Source: Paenibacillus sp. 598K (lineage in GTDB: Bacteria; Bacillota; Bacilli; Paenibacillales; Paenibacillaceae). From it: 60,662 nt of DNA. Positions within the stretch are counted from its first letter, which is position 1, and each line of letters opens with the position of its first letter. Both the position numbers and the translations under genes were made by a program. Where the stretch lies: NCBI RefSeq assembly GCF_003851045.1, contig NZ_BFBX01000108.1, positions 12,057 to 72,718 of the forward strand, in the 5' to 3' direction. Positions 52,944-60,662 of the stretch are shown piece after piece. Below the pieces are notes generated by a model. That model worked only from the letters and a program-made list of their open reading frames with translations, was not told the origin of the DNA and did no database searches.

Positions 52944-53636
52944 ATGAATCTGTTTGAGAAGGAAGCGCTGATTCAGCAGAAGGAAGTTGAACTGGAGAGC
53001 GCATCGGCAGAGGCTATTCTGAAGTATGCGATTGAGACATTCCCGAACATTACGTTTGCCTGCAGCTTTGGGGCGGAGGATGTCGTGCTTGTCGATATGC
53101 TGCAAAAGGTGAAACCGGGGACGGATATTTTCTACCTGGATACGGATTTTCACTTCAAGGAAACGTATGAGACGCGCGACAAGCTGGCTGAGATCTATGG
53201 GATCAACTTCATCGAAGCCAGACCGGTGCTGACTCCAGAAGAGCAAGCGGCCAAGCATGGCGAGGAGCTGTGGAAATCGGAGCCGAACCTGTGCTGCAAC
53301 ATCCGCAAGGTCGAGCCACTGACCGAGATTCTGTCCAAATACGACGCCTGGATCACCGGCATCCGTCGCGATCAGGCGCCTACTCGCGCCAATGCGAAAA
53401 AAATCGAATATGACACCAAGTTCGGACTTGTGAAGTTCAATCCGATCGCCGATTGGACCAGCGAAGACGTCTGGAATTATATCCGCGCGAATAACGTCTA
53501 TTATAACCCTCTCCATGACAATCACTACCCAAGCATCGGCTGCGAGCATTGCACCCGTCAGGTGATGCCAGGCGAGGACCCGCGCGCTGGCCGCTGGTCG
53601 GGTAATGAGAAGACAGAATGCGGACTTCATAAATAA
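52944..53636 (+). CDS. cysH: Adenosine 5'-phosphosulfate reductase (4Fe-4S type)
   Basis: Reduces activated sulfate to sulfite. 230 residues. The cysteine pairs CC at 117-118 and C-x2-C at 200-203 bind a [4Fe-4S] cluster, which marks the APS-using branch; the catalytic Cys226 is in the C-terminal ECGLH. The PAPS/APS loop CSFGAEDVVL (40-49) is present. The partner gene sat makes APS, and no APS kinase (cysC) is nearby, so reduction of APS is the likely route. GGAGGTC precedes the ATG at 52944. Confidence 0.94.
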   Translation: MNLFEKEALIQQKEVELESASAEAILKYAIETFPNITFACSFGAEDVVLVDMLQKVKPGTDIFYLDTDFHFKETYETRDKLAEIYGINFIEARPVLTPEEQAAKHGEELWKSEPNLCCNIRKVEPLTEILSKYDAWITGIRRDQAPTRANAKKIEYDTKFGLVKFNPIADWTSEDVWNYIRANNVYYNPLHDNHYPSIGCEHCTRQVMPGEDPRAGRWSGNEKTECGLHK

Positions 53637-53671
53637 GCTGTGAACCAACATACAGGAGGTTTTTGGAGCAT

Positions 53672-54838
53672 ATGAGCACGATTCAACCGCACGGCGGCTT
53701 GCTGGTCAACCGGGTAGCCAAAGGCGAGGCACGCGACCAACTGTTGGCAGAGGCGGTCGGGCTGACGTCGATTACGATCAACCCGTGGACAATCTCGGAT
53801 CTCGATCTGATCGGGGTCGGCGCCTTCTCGCCACTGACTGGTTTTTTGAATGAGGACGACTACAACTCGGTCATCGAGCGGATGCGGCTGGCCGATGGAA
53901 CAGTATGGAGCATCCCGATTACATTATCTGTGAGCGAGGGCAAGGCAGCGGAGCTGGCTGTCGGCGAACGGGCCGCACTGATCGGAGAAGACGGCGTCAC
54001 GTACGGCGTCATCGAGGTCGGAAGCATCTACAAGATCGATCAACTTCATGAGGCGCAGCAGGTATTCAAGACGACCGACGACGCGCACCCAGGCGTACAG
54101 AAGCTGCTGTCGCGTTCCGCTACTTATGTGGGCGGCGACATTACCGTGCTGAACCGTCCGAAGCCCGACCGCTTTGGCGAGTATTATTTTGACCCAGCCG
54201 AGACGCGCCGCCTCTTTGAAGAGAAGGGCTGGCGCACCGTTGTCGGCTTCCAGACGCGCAATCCGGTGCACCGGGCCCATGAGTATATCCAGAAATGCGC
54301 GATGGAAATCGTCGATGCGCTGTTCCTCAATCCGCTCGTCGGCGAGACCAAATCGGATGATGTGCCGGCAGGCGTCCGCATGAAGAGTTATGTGGCGCTG
54401 CTCGAAAACTATTATCCACAGGATCGCGTGTTCCTCGGGGTATTCCCGGCTGCGATGCGCTATGCCGGCCCGCGGGAGGCGATCTTCCATGCAATGGTTC
54501 GCAAAAACTACGGCTGCACCCACTTCATCGTCGGTCGCGATCACGCCGGGGTAGGCGACTACTACGGCACGTATGAAGCGCAGGATTTGCTGCGTTCGTT
54601 CCCGGCTGAGGATCTTGGCATCACGCCATTGTACTTTGAGCATAGCTTCTTCTGCAAGGCTTGCGGCAATATGGCGTCGAGCAAAACCTGCCCGCATGAC
54701 AAGGAGCAGCATCTGACGCTCTCCGGCACCAAAGTACGGGCGCTGCTGCGGGATGGGGTCTGCCCGCCGCCGGAGTTCTCCCGTCCGGAAGTGGCCAAGA
54801 TTCTGATCGAAGGCATGACCGAGAGTTACGTCGTCTAG
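53672..54838 (+). CDS. sat: Sulfate adenylyltransferase (ATP sulfurylase)
   Basis: Forms APS from ATP and sulfate. 388 residues, the single-chain type without a kinase domain. The nucleotide motif QTRNPVHRAH (194-203), GRDHAGVGDYYG, zinc-type CKACGNMASSKTCPH and LSGTKVRALL are present. The ATG at 53672 gives the family start (MSTIQPHGGLLVNR); the best AGGAGG lies 12 bases upstream, so a TTG at 53663 cannot be fully excluded. Follows cysH by 35 bases in one unit. No sulfate transporter or sulfite reductase gene is in the window. Confidence 0.95.
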   Translation: MSTIQPHGGLLVNRVAKGEARDQLLAEAVGLTSITINPWTISDLDLIGVGAFSPLTGFLNEDDYNSVIERMRLADGTVWSIPITLSVSEGKAAELAVGERAALIGEDGVTYGVIEVGSIYKIDQLHEAQQVFKTTDDAHPGVQKLLSRSATYVGGDITVLNRPKPDRFGEYYFDPAETRRLFEEKGWRTVVGFQTRNPVHRAHEYIQKCAMEIVDALFLNPLVGETKSDDVPAGVRMKSYVALLENYYPQDRVFLGVFPAAMRYAGPREAIFHAMVRKNYGCTHFIVGRDHAGVGDYYGTYEAQDLLRSFPAEDLGITPLYFEHSFFCKACGNMASSKTCPHDKEQHLTLSGTKVRALLRDGVCPPPEFSRPEVAKILIEGMTESYVV

Positions 54839-54862
54839 CTGCGATTGCGCGCCAACCTGTGC

Positions 54863-54891
54863 GCATATTGAACCGCCTCGTCCCATAAGAT
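54863..54891 (+). promoter_or_regulatory. SigE/SigG-type promoter for cwlD
   Basis: GCATATT (54863-54869) fits the SigE -35 (kmATATT) exactly; after a 14-base spacer CATAAGAT (54884-54891) matches six of eight positions of CATACAnT. cwlD is known in B. subtilis to be expressed during sporulation. Confidence 0.58.
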
Positions 54892-54964
54892 GATAAGGAG
54901 AGCAGGCTGTCCTGACGGATTGCCTGCAAGCCTTGTACAATGTGGGAACGGGGGCGGTTTTTTG

Positions 54965-55756
54965 ATGTTAGGGCGCTGGCAACGCAGGCGAAGACTGGTC
55001 ATCTGGTTGAATCATCGTGGAGTGCTGCGCATCGGGATCGCCGTCAGCACAGTCGTATTAACACTGCTCTTCTTGACGCAGGAGCTTCCTTCCTCGCGGA
55101 CATGGACCTACTGGACCTTGCCGCTCTCAGGTAAGGTGATCGTTCTAGACGCCGGACATGGGGGCGTAGACGGCGGCGCGTTAAGCAAGCAAGGCTTAAT
55201 CGAAAAAGACCTCAATTTGGCGATCGCTCTGCAGCTCCGGGACTATCTGCAGGAGGCGGGCGCGCTCGTCTATATGACGCGAGAGGGCGACTATGATCTG
55301 GCTGGAGAGGGGACGCGGGGATACAGCAGGCGCAAGACCGAGGATCTGCTCGAACGGGCCCGACAGGTCAAGGAGCGCGGAGCCGATCTGTTGATCAGCA
55401 TCCATATGAACAGTATTCCGCAGACGCGCTGGTCCGGAGCGCAGACGTTCTATTATCCCAATCATCCGGGCAATGAAACGCTCGCGTACTTCATCCAGGA
55501 GGAGCTGCGGCGCAATCTGGAGAATACGAACCGACTCGCAGGAGAGGTGAATACCGTCTACCTCTTGAAGGCGATAGAGGACATCCCTACCGCGCTTGTG
55601 GAGGTGGGCTTCCTGTCCAATCCGGGCGAGGCGAAGCGACTTGCCGATCCGGCTTACCAAAAGCAAGTAGCGGCATCGATCTATCAGGGAATCATCCGCT
55701 TCGCTTCGGGGGAGAAAGGTCCGGGGCTAATCGGCTCGGCACATAACCGTCGTTAA
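54965..55756 (+). CDS. cwlD: N-acetylmuramoyl-L-alanine amidase CwlD (spore cortex)
   Basis: 263 residues. An N-terminal membrane anchor (about 20-39) and an Amidase_3 domain with zinc ligands His65 (LDAGHGG), Glu80 (GLIEKDLN) and the His of LLISIHMNS; the catalytic Glu is in ALVEVGFLSNP. With PdaA it starts making muramic-delta-lactam in the cortex, needed for germination. The ATG at 54965 has only a loose GGGGGCGG tract upstream; the longer frame from 54890 would place the anchor after 46 residues and is less likely. Confidence 0.92.
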   Translation: MLGRWQRRRRLVIWLNHRGVLRIGIAVSTVVLTLLFLTQELPSSRTWTYWTLPLSGKVIVLDAGHGGVDGGALSKQGLIEKDLNLAIALQLRDYLQEAGALVYMTREGDYDLAGEGTRGYSRRKTEDLLERARQVKERGADLLISIHMNSIPQTRWSGAQTFYYPNHPGNETLAYFIQEELRRNLENTNRLAGEVNTVYLLKAIEDIPTALVEVGFLSNPGEAKRLADPAYQKQVAASIYQGIIRFASGEKGPGLIGSAHNRR

Positions 55757-55793
55757 CAAGACAGGCTGGCCGGAGGAGGCTGGGGAGAAACTG

Positions 55794-55802
55794 TGGTATA
55801 AT
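55794..55802 (+). promoter_or_regulatory. Extended -10 promoter for salA
   Basis: TGGTATAAT at 55794-55802 (TGn plus a perfect -10); no good -35. The start would be near 55808, so ATG 55847 is the first usable start codon. Confidence 0.5.
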
Positions 55803-55846
55803 GGGTGCAGAACAATCGACCCCAGCAAAGGTGTGTGAAATGGTCT

Positions 55847-56959
55847 ATGTTAACCCGAGAGCAAGTGTTGGAAGCGATACAGCCCTTTACAGAAAGCGCA
55901 GTAGCTGAGGGCAGCAATCAGGAAATTGTCCACATCCGCGATGTGATGGTCAAGGAGCGCCAAGTTTCGATGACGGTGCTGATCGCTGGCGACGCGCCGC
56001 AGCCAACGCTCGAATCGGCGCTGCGGGAGGCGCTGGAGCGTATCGGCGCGGAGTCGGCCCATCTGCGGTTCCGCCCGTTGCCGGAGAGCGCTTCGACGCA
56101 AGGTAAAGCCGCTAGCGCGGACGCTGGCCCGCCGGTGTCCCCGGGACAGCCTGTCAAGGGCCACGGCGCTGGCCTTGAGGCCCATCCGCTGCTGGATGAG
56201 CGCAGCGGCACGCGATTCATCGCCATTGCCAGCGGCAAGGGCGGGGTAGGCAAGTCGACGGTAACGGTCAATCTGGCCGTGGCCTTGGCCCGTCAAGGCC
56301 AGCGGGTCGGAATCATCGATGCCGATATCTATGGCTTTAGTATCCCCGACATGATGGGCATTGAGGAGCGGCCGGAGCTTGTCGATAACCGCATCATCCC
56401 GATTGAGCGTCACGGCGTCAAGGTCATTTCGATGGGCTTCTTCGTCGAGGACAACAGCCCTGTCGTATGGCGCGGGCCGATGCTGGGCAAGATGCTGCGC
56501 AATTTCTTCGAGGAAGTGCAGTGGGGTGAGCTGGACTATCTGCTGCTCGACCTGCCGCCCGGTACAGGCGATATTGCCCTGGACATTCACCAGATGATCC
56601 CGCATAGCGAGGAGATCATCGTCACGACGCCGCATGCGACGGCCGCATTCGTCGCTGCCCGGGCAGGGACGATGGCGATCAAGACGCAGCACCGCATCCT
56701 GGGCGTCGTCGAGAACATGTCTTGGTATGAGACGAAGGATGGCGAACGGGATTATGTGTTTGGCCGCGGCGGCGGGGGTCAACTGGCGGAGACGCTTCAT
56801 GTAGAGCTGCTCGGGCAGATCCCGCTGGGCGCGCCTGACAATCACGTGTCCGAGCCTGATTTCTCGCCATCGATCTACAAGGCAGAGACCGCTACTGGAC
56901 AATTGTACAACGCGATGGCCCAACGTGTGCTGGAGCTGAGCAAGGTCGAGTCCCGATAA
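55847..56959 (+). CDS. salA: Mrp/ApbC-family ATPase, SalA type
   Basis: 370 residues: an N-terminal DUF59-like domain (about 1-75), a low-complexity linker (about 80-115) and a MinD/Mrp ATPase with deviant Walker A SGKGGVGKST (129-138) and GIIDADIYGFSIPDMMG. The C-terminal CxxC of Fe-S carrier Mrp proteins is missing (NMSWYETKDGER in that place), as in Bacillus SalA, which represses scoC. Iron-sulfur carrier function is therefore doubtful; regulatory function is inferred. The frame is open upstream to 55805, but that would start within the promoter. Confidence 0.88.
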   Translation: MLTREQVLEAIQPFTESAVAEGSNQEIVHIRDVMVKERQVSMTVLIAGDAPQPTLESALREALERIGAESAHLRFRPLPESASTQGKAASADAGPPVSPGQPVKGHGAGLEAHPLLDERSGTRFIAIASGKGGVGKSTVTVNLAVALARQGQRVGIIDADIYGFSIPDMMGIEERPELVDNRIIPIERHGVKVISMGFFVEDNSPVVWRGPMLGKMLRNFFEEVQWGELDYLLLDLPPGTGDIALDIHQMIPHSEEIIVTTPHATAAFVAARAGTMAIKTQHRILGVVENMSWYETKDGERDYVFGRGGGGQLAETLHVELLGQIPLGAPDNHVSEPDFSPSIYKAETATGQLYNAMAQRVLELSKVESR

Positions 56960-56977
56960 GCAGTCCTGTAGTAATAC

Positions 56978-57020
56978 AAATAGCCTCCAGTGCGCCTGTA
57001 TAGCGCCCTGGAGGCTATTT
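56978..57020. terminator. Bidirectional terminator between salA and gerD
   Basis: Perfect 13-base stem AAATAGCCTCCAG (56978-56990) / CTGGAGGCTATTT (57008-57020) with inner GCGC/GCGC. U-rich ends on both strands serve salA and gerD. Confidence 0.88.
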
Positions 57021-57029
57021 AACATGGGC

Positions 57030-57725
57030 TTAAGAGGCAGATCCATCCTCTCCTTTGCCGTCGCCGCCGTCTTCCTGTCCGCTATCCTCGCCGCCGCCGT
57101 CCTCGCCTTCTTTTTTCTCCTTCTGCACTTTCTCGTCAGGCTTGGGCGTGAGCTCTTCCTTGACCGCTGTTCGCATCAGGTCGAGCAGTTGCAGCTTGGC
57201 GAGCGGACTTTGCATGCCTTCCTGCATAATTGTAGCGATATGCTTCCGATATTGCGTGCTTTGCAGGACATCGAGGATCATGCGGTCCATTTCGGGATTT
57301 TTCATCACCTTGATCAGATCCTCTTGATAAGCTGGGTCTTTCATGAGTTCTTTGTGGATTTCCTTGTTTTGGGCGTTGACCGCTTTGGCGAACTCGCCGG
57401 CGAAGCGGGGATCGACCATCAACTGCTTCAGCACTTTATCGTAGTCGGGAGAGACGAGTACTTCCTTCACAGCCATCCGTACTTGTTCCTTGTCGTGGAC
57501 CGAGAGCATGCCCATCCCCATGCCGCTGCTTTGTCCGCTTGTCGTCATGGACGATTCCTGCAGCGCTTTTTGCGCATCTTCGGTCTTGAGGATGTCGATG
57601 ACCATCGACTTCATATCCTTATAGCTGATCGGCTCGCTGCTGCTGCTGGCCTCCGAGCCGCAGCTTGCGAGCAAGATCGTCATGAGAGCGGAAAGCAAGA
57701 GAACGGACCAGCGGTTGCACCGCAT
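57030..57725 (-). CDS. gerD: Spore germination lipoprotein GerD
   Basis: 231 residues. A signal peptide ends in the lipobox LASC, with lipidated Cys22. The middle is helical with repeated MMKDP-like turns (SPDYDKVL, DPRFAGEF, DPAYQEDL, NPEMDRMI). The C-terminus is a long Glu/Gly/Asp/Lys-rich tail. GerD clusters nutrient receptors in the inner spore membrane. GGGAG (complement of 57735-57739) sets the start at 57725, and a forespore-type promoter lies at 57794-57822; the longer frame to 57812 would cover that promoter. Confidence 0.94.
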   Translation of the reverse strand: MRCNRWSVLLLSALMTILLASCGSEASSSSEPISYKDMKSMVIDILKTEDAQKALQESSMTTSGQSSGMGMGMLSVHDKEQVRMAVKEVLVSPDYDKVLKQLMVDPRFAGEFAKAVNAQNKEIHKELMKDPAYQEDLIKVMKNPEMDRMILDVLQSTQYRKHIATIMQEGMQSPLAKLQLLDLMRTAVKEELTPKPDEKVQKEKKEGEDGGGEDSGQEDGGDGKGEDGSAS

Positions 57726-57793
57726 ATCAGTGGACTCCCTTCTTGGGCAGTCGACTGTGAGCCAGTCGGACTGCGAGCTGTTTTCGTCCCGCT

Positions 57794-57822
57794 TAGTATG
57801 CGCATTGTTCACGGGATTATCA
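57794..57822 (-). promoter_or_regulatory. SigG-type (forespore) promoter for gerD
   Basis: On the minus strand TGATA (complement of 57818-57822), a 17-base spacer and CATACTA (complement of 57794-57800), a full match to the SigF/SigG -10 CATnnTA. gerD is a known SigG gene. Confidence 0.68.
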
Positions 57823-57890
57823 TGGGGGAGCGATAGCTTTTTGTTGTGAAAGTAGGTAAAATGAAGGGGATGCAGAGGAGGCTGGGGAAA

Positions 57891-58499
57891 GTGAATTTAA
57901 AGAAGTGGTTTTTTCTGTTCTGGAGTTGTATGGCGGTGGGCGCTGTCGTCACAGCGGTGACCGGATCGATCATGCAATGGACGGATCAGGACTTTGGTTT
58001 TATGGGGCTGGAGGCCGCTGGCTTTAATGCGGCGATGATGGCGCTGGTCGGAACGATGATCGGGGCGTTTAGCCAGATGGGCTTTTTTGCTTATCTGACC
58101 CTTAACTATATTGCCCTCAGTATCTTGCGCAAAAAGTATCTATGGAATGCGCTTCAGGCGTATACGTCGCTGTTTGCGGTGCTGGGGCTGGGGTATATGC
58201 TGTATGAAAATCGCGCAAGCTTTAACAACTGGCTGTTCTGGGCGCTGCCGATCGTACTGGCGGGGATTGCGCTAATTGTAGCTAATATTAAGGTGCGGCA
58301 AACAAATGGCACCGCCTTTGTGCCGACCTTGTTCCTGATGGTCGTGGTCACCTTCATCGAAGCATGGCCGGCACTGGGAGCAGAGAATAATACATCGGCG
58401 GTTATTTTTATGTTTGCGCCATTGATCGCTTGCAACGCTTATCAGATTCTGATGCTCCATCGCTTGGTCAAGCCGTCGGACGAGCCCAAGGCAAGCTGA
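57891..58499 (+). CDS. kbaA: KinB signalling pathway activation protein KbaA
   Basis: 202-residue membrane protein with about six hydrophobic segments (near 5-25, 40-70, 75-90, 97-115, 120-140, 148-195). KbaA is needed for activation of sporulation kinase KinB in B. subtilis. I chose GTG 57891 because GAGGAGG lies at 57875-57881 with a 9-base gap; the frame extends to GTG 57846 (MKVGKMKGMQRR), which would add 15 residues. The stop TGA touches the stop of pdaB on the other strand. Confidence 0.87.
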   Translation: MNLKKWFFLFWSCMAVGAVVTAVTGSIMQWTDQDFGFMGLEAAGFNAAMMALVGTMIGAFSQMGFFAYLTLNYIALSILRKKYLWNALQAYTSLFAVLGLGYMLYENRASFNNWLFWALPIVLAGIALIVANIKVRQTNGTAFVPTLFLMVVVTFIEAWPALGAENNTSAVIFMFAPLIACNAYQILMLHRLVKPSDEPKAS

Positions 58500-59309
58500 T
58501 CAGAACGTTTTGAGACGATCCAGATCGGAAGCGGGCATGAAGGAAGCTTTGTCCTGAACGGACTTGCCATCGACCTCCGTTTGATTGATGAGCTGGGTCA
58601 CGGTGACGAACTCATAGCCTTGCGCGCGCAGTTGATCGATAATGGCGGGCAGCGCTTCATGCGTTTGCTTGCACGAATCGCTGGCATGCATCAGTACGAT
58701 GTCGCCGGGATGCGCCTTGCTGACGACACGGTTAATAATTTTGTCGGTGCCGATGTTCATCCAGTCGAGGGAGTCGGTATCCCATTGGATCACTGTATAC
58801 CCAAGTTCGTCGGCAATCCGCAGCACGCGTTTGTCGAAGTCGCCGTTAGGCAAGCGGATCAAGTTCGGGGATTTACCTGTGCTTTCCGTCAAAATGCCAT
58901 GCGCGGTCTGGATCTGCTTGCGGATATCTTCATCGCTGTATTTACTATAGTTGTCATGCTTGTGTCCGTGACTTCCAATCTCAAAGCCGCCATCTACGAT
59001 TTGCTTGACAATGTCGGGGTGTGACTCGCTCCACGGGGATGAGAGGAAAAACGTGGCGTTCTTAACGCCTTTTTCTTCGAGCACCTTGAGGATTGGCACC
59101 GTCCGTTTATCGCCCCAACTGATGTCGAACGTAAGCGCAATAACCTTCTTATCGGTCGGCACACTGTAGATGGCTGCAGGCTGCTGCGGAGCGAATACGG
59201 TGATGTTGTCTTTTTCGGCGTACACGACACCTGCGGAGAACAGCAGCGCGACGGCAATGAGGAAATAACGTTTGACCTTGCGTCCATTGATTACATAGAA
59301 CATATTCAT
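58500..59309 (-). CDS. pdaB: Polysaccharide deacetylase PdaB (sporulation)
   Basis: 269 residues: an N-terminal membrane anchor or signal (about 12-31) and a NodB-type domain. Motif 1 is TFDISWGD (Asp62) in place of TFDDG, as in PdaB of Bacillus, and motif 2 is SHGHKH (His114, His118). PdaB protects the spore cortex late in sporulation; the altered motif 1 suggests weak or special deacetylase activity. GGAG before the ATG at 59309 and a similar start in B. subtilis (MNxFYV) decide the start over the longer frame to 59411. Confidence 0.94.
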   Translation of the reverse strand: MNMFYVINGRKVKRYFLIAVALLFSAGVVYAEKDNITVFAPQQPAAIYSVPTDKKVIALTFDISWGDKRTVPILKVLEEKGVKNATFFLSSPWSESHPDIVKQIVDGGFEIGSHGHKHDNYSKYSDEDIRKQIQTAHGILTESTGKSPNLIRLPNGDFDKRVLRIADELGYTVIQWDTDSLDWMNIGTDKIINRVVSKAHPGDIVLMHASDSCKQTHEALPAIIDQLRAQGYEFVTVTQLINQTEVDGKSVQDKASFMPASDLDRLKTF

Positions 59310-59367
59310 ACGGGCGGTTGCTCCTTTCCTTTCGGGACTGGACAAGACAATGAGACCTACTTGGTAC

Positions 59368-59395
59368 AATGTATGCTCGTACAAAGCAGTTATGC
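59368..59395 (-). promoter_or_regulatory. SigE-type promoter for pdaB
   Basis: On the minus strand GCATAAC (complement of 59389-59395), 13 bases, then CATACATT (complement of 59368-59375), an exact match to the SigE -10 CATACAnT. The -35 also fits SigG (gyATA). Confidence 0.6.
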
Positions 59396-59443
59396 TTCGA
59401 TGTTCGGACAAATTGTAAGCTTCAGATGGAGAGGGGGGAACCT

Positions 59444-60064
59444 ATGTTTTCGTGGCGGGCTATGAAGCAGCATTTTATCGAAATGAGAGGCTATATCGCC
59501 TTTATGACGATCCTATTCCTGGCGGGAATTTTCGTCGGCGCCTCCAATGCCAGCTTGGAACAGATGATCTCCGGGCAGATCGCCGGACTGCAGGAGATGT
59601 CGAGACAAATCGACGAGAGCAGCAATCCGGGACTGATGATGTTCTTGTTTATCTTTTTCAATAATGCGATTAAATCGCTGCTCGTCATGTACCTGGGCGT
59701 GTTTTTCGGAGTGGTCCCGCTGTTTTTTATCTTGATTAATGGCATGGTGCTGGGCTATCTGTTTGCGAATAATCCGCAGCCATCGATAGACTTGTTCACG
59801 TTAATTACGAGAGGCATTTTGCCGCACGGGATCATTGAGATCCCCGCGATTATTATTGCAGGCGCCTATGGGGTGCGATTTGGCGTTCTTACATTCAAGG
59901 GCATCGGAGCATTGTTCCGCCGGGACGGCCGTTTCGGCCGAGTGTATGAAGCCTTCGCTGTGCGGACAGTGCCGCTGATGGTGTGGCTGACGGTCGGTCT
60001 TTTGCTGGCTGCTGTCATCGAGAGCACAGTGACGGTCTGGTTGCTGTCGACGGCCTTCAACTGA
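59444..60064 (+). CDS. SpoIIM-family (DUF95) membrane protein
   Basis: 206 residues, five or six hydrophobic segments. The central FNNAIKSLLVMYLGVFFGVVP and INGMVLGYLFA segments are the DUF95/SpoIIM signature. SpoIIM works with SpoIID and SpoIIP in engulfment, but broader DUF95 proteins have other roles, so the spoIIM name is not given. GAGAGGGGGGAA fits the ATG at 59444; the longer frame to 59369 lacks a site. Divergent from pdaB, with a gap of 134 bases. Confidence 0.85.
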   Translation: MFSWRAMKQHFIEMRGYIAFMTILFLAGIFVGASNASLEQMISGQIAGLQEMSRQIDESSNPGLMMFLFIFFNNAIKSLLVMYLGVFFGVVPLFFILINGMVLGYLFANNPQPSIDLFTLITRGILPHGIIEIPAIIIAGAYGVRFGVLTFKGIGALFRRDGRFGRVYEAFAVRTVPLMVWLTVGLLLAAVIESTVTVWLLSTAFN

Positions 60065-60073
60065 AAATTTACC

Positions 60074-60103
60074 TTGGATAGCTTCCGTGACAAGGTATAT
60101 TAT
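60074..60103 (+). promoter_or_regulatory. Possible promoter for the small gene at 60203
   Basis: TTGGAT (60074-60079) and TATATT (60096-60101, 16-base spacer) or TATTAT (60098-60103, 18). A weak hairpin (AAGGCAGC/GCTGCCTT, 60128-60162) follows. Confidence 0.35.
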
Positions 60104-60202
60104 GGCCTACTATCTGAGCATAACAATAAGGCAGCGCCCCGCGTCATGCAGGGAGCTGCCTTCAATTGTCTATAGGATCTCGAAGGAGGGCCGGCGCTCA
60201 AA

Positions 60203-60427
60203 ATGATCGGAATGCTGTTTAATGATAAGGAATGTCGCGAGCTGGATTATGTGCTCCGCAAGGAACTCGATGAGATGCTGCTCGATCTGAACGACAAGCG
60301 GATGGATGGCGATATTAGGCGGGCAATCGCCAGCAGATATCGGGTCGTCTTCCGGATGTATGCCCGGATCGCTTCTCCAAAGGAATTGTCCCGATATGCA
60401 GTCAATATGAAGACGACGAAGCCGTGA
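60203..60427 (+). CDS. Small conserved protein of unknown function
   Basis: 74 residues, no signal or membrane segment. It is charged and mainly helical: DKECRELDYVLRKELDEMLLDLNDKRM, then RRAIASRYRVVFRMYARIASPKELSRY. I do not recognise a named domain; I recall similar short proteins in Paenibacillaceae. GAAGGAGGG (60182-60189 region) lies about 13 bases before the ATG at 60203; ATG 60212 is an alternative. It lies just upstream of an rRNA operon. Confidence 0.72.
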   Translation: MIGMLFNDKECRELDYVLRKELDEMLLDLNDKRMDGDIRRAIASRYRVVFRMYARIASPKELSRYAVNMKTTKP

Positions 60428-60459
60428 AAAAGCAAGTCCAAGTTTTTTGATTGCAGGTC

Positions 60460-60662
60460 TTGACGACAAATGAGGAATTATGGTAAAGTAACATTCGCTC
60501 CTTTAAAAGAGAGCAGTCAACTTACTTGCTGTAATGGACAGGACAAGCTTTAACTCAAAAACAATTTGAAAAAAAAGCTTGCATTGTCGGTGAGACCTGT
60601 GATATATTATAAAGGTCGCCGCAAGACGGGGACAACAAGAGAAAGTGTTCTTTGAAAACTGA
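60460..60662 (+). promoter_or_regulatory. Tandem rRNA operon promoters, leader and boxA
   Basis: P1: TTGACG (60460-60465), 18 bases, TAAAGT (60484-60489). P2: TTGCAT (60579-60584), 18 bases, TATATT (60603-60608) with an A/T-rich stretch before it. The leader has boxA TGTTCTTTGA (60646-60655) and the CTTTGAAAACTGA sequence that stands just before 16S rRNA in Bacillales. The 16S gene itself is outside the window. Confidence 0.85.

Noticed and set aside
57024..57836. Plus-strand open frame opposite gerD
   Set aside because: Shadow of gerD. The apparent hydrophobic start is the reverse of its Glu/Gly/Asp-rich tail.

Overview
The window is a stretch of chromosome from a Gram-positive, endospore-forming bacterium. 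The best fit is Paenibacillaceae (Paenibacillus or a close relative such as Cohnella). Reasons: gene order matches the origin-proximal ribosomal protein region of Bacillales; sigH, cwlD, gerD, kbaA, pdaB and a SpoIIM-like gene are present; RpoB and RpoC have the Paenibacillus type of N-terminus; non-ribosomal genes are clearly GC-rich. This assignment rests on recalled family knowledge, not on a database search.

Layout. (1) 1-9 kb: end of a sensor histidine kinase, then radA-disA, pssA, an ABC exporter pair, an intergenic array of DnaA-box-like sites, a Cys-rich protein of unknown role on the minus strand, and yacL. (2) 8.4-15.5 kb: ispD-ispF-gltX, a cysteine T-box leader, and the tightly overlapped cysE-cysS-mrnC-rlmB-rae1 chain. 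(3) 15.7-29 kb: sigH, then rpmG-secE-nusG-rplK-rplA-rplJ-rplL with L1-type and L10-type leaders, an RsmC-like methyltransferase, and rpoB-rpoC. (4) 28.7-33.8 kb: the str operon (L7Ae-like protein, rpsL, rpsG, fusA, tuf). (5) 33.9-49.3 kb: the S10-spc-alpha supercluster from rpsJ to rplQ, including secY, adk, map, a KOW protein, infA and rpmJ. (6) 49.4-51.2 kb: truA, rplM, rpsI. The ecfA1-ecfA2-ecfT genes that normally follow rplQ in Bacillales are absent. (7) 51.3-60.7 kb: an aldehyde dehydrogenase, a short sulfate assimilation pair (cysH, sat), a sporulation block (cwlD, salA, gerD, kbaA, pdaB, SpoIIM-like), a small unknown protein, and tandem rRNA promoters with a boxA motif. The window stops just before a 16S rRNA gene.

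Most of the window is conserved housekeeping DNA, and I found no new enzymatic or defence system. No transposase, CRISPR array, phage gene or tRNA gene was seen. The most interesting signals are non-coding: a helically spaced run of DnaA-box-like 9-mers in a convergent intergenic region (6.35-6.52 kb); a structured insertion-like segment bounded by direct repeats between rpsL and rpsG; two mimics of the 23S rRNA L1-binding stalk ahead of rplK and rplA; a strong hairpin across the rpoB stop codon; and sporulation-type promoters at cwlD, gerD and pdaB. Promoters, hairpins and start codons were read by eye, without folding or alignment software.
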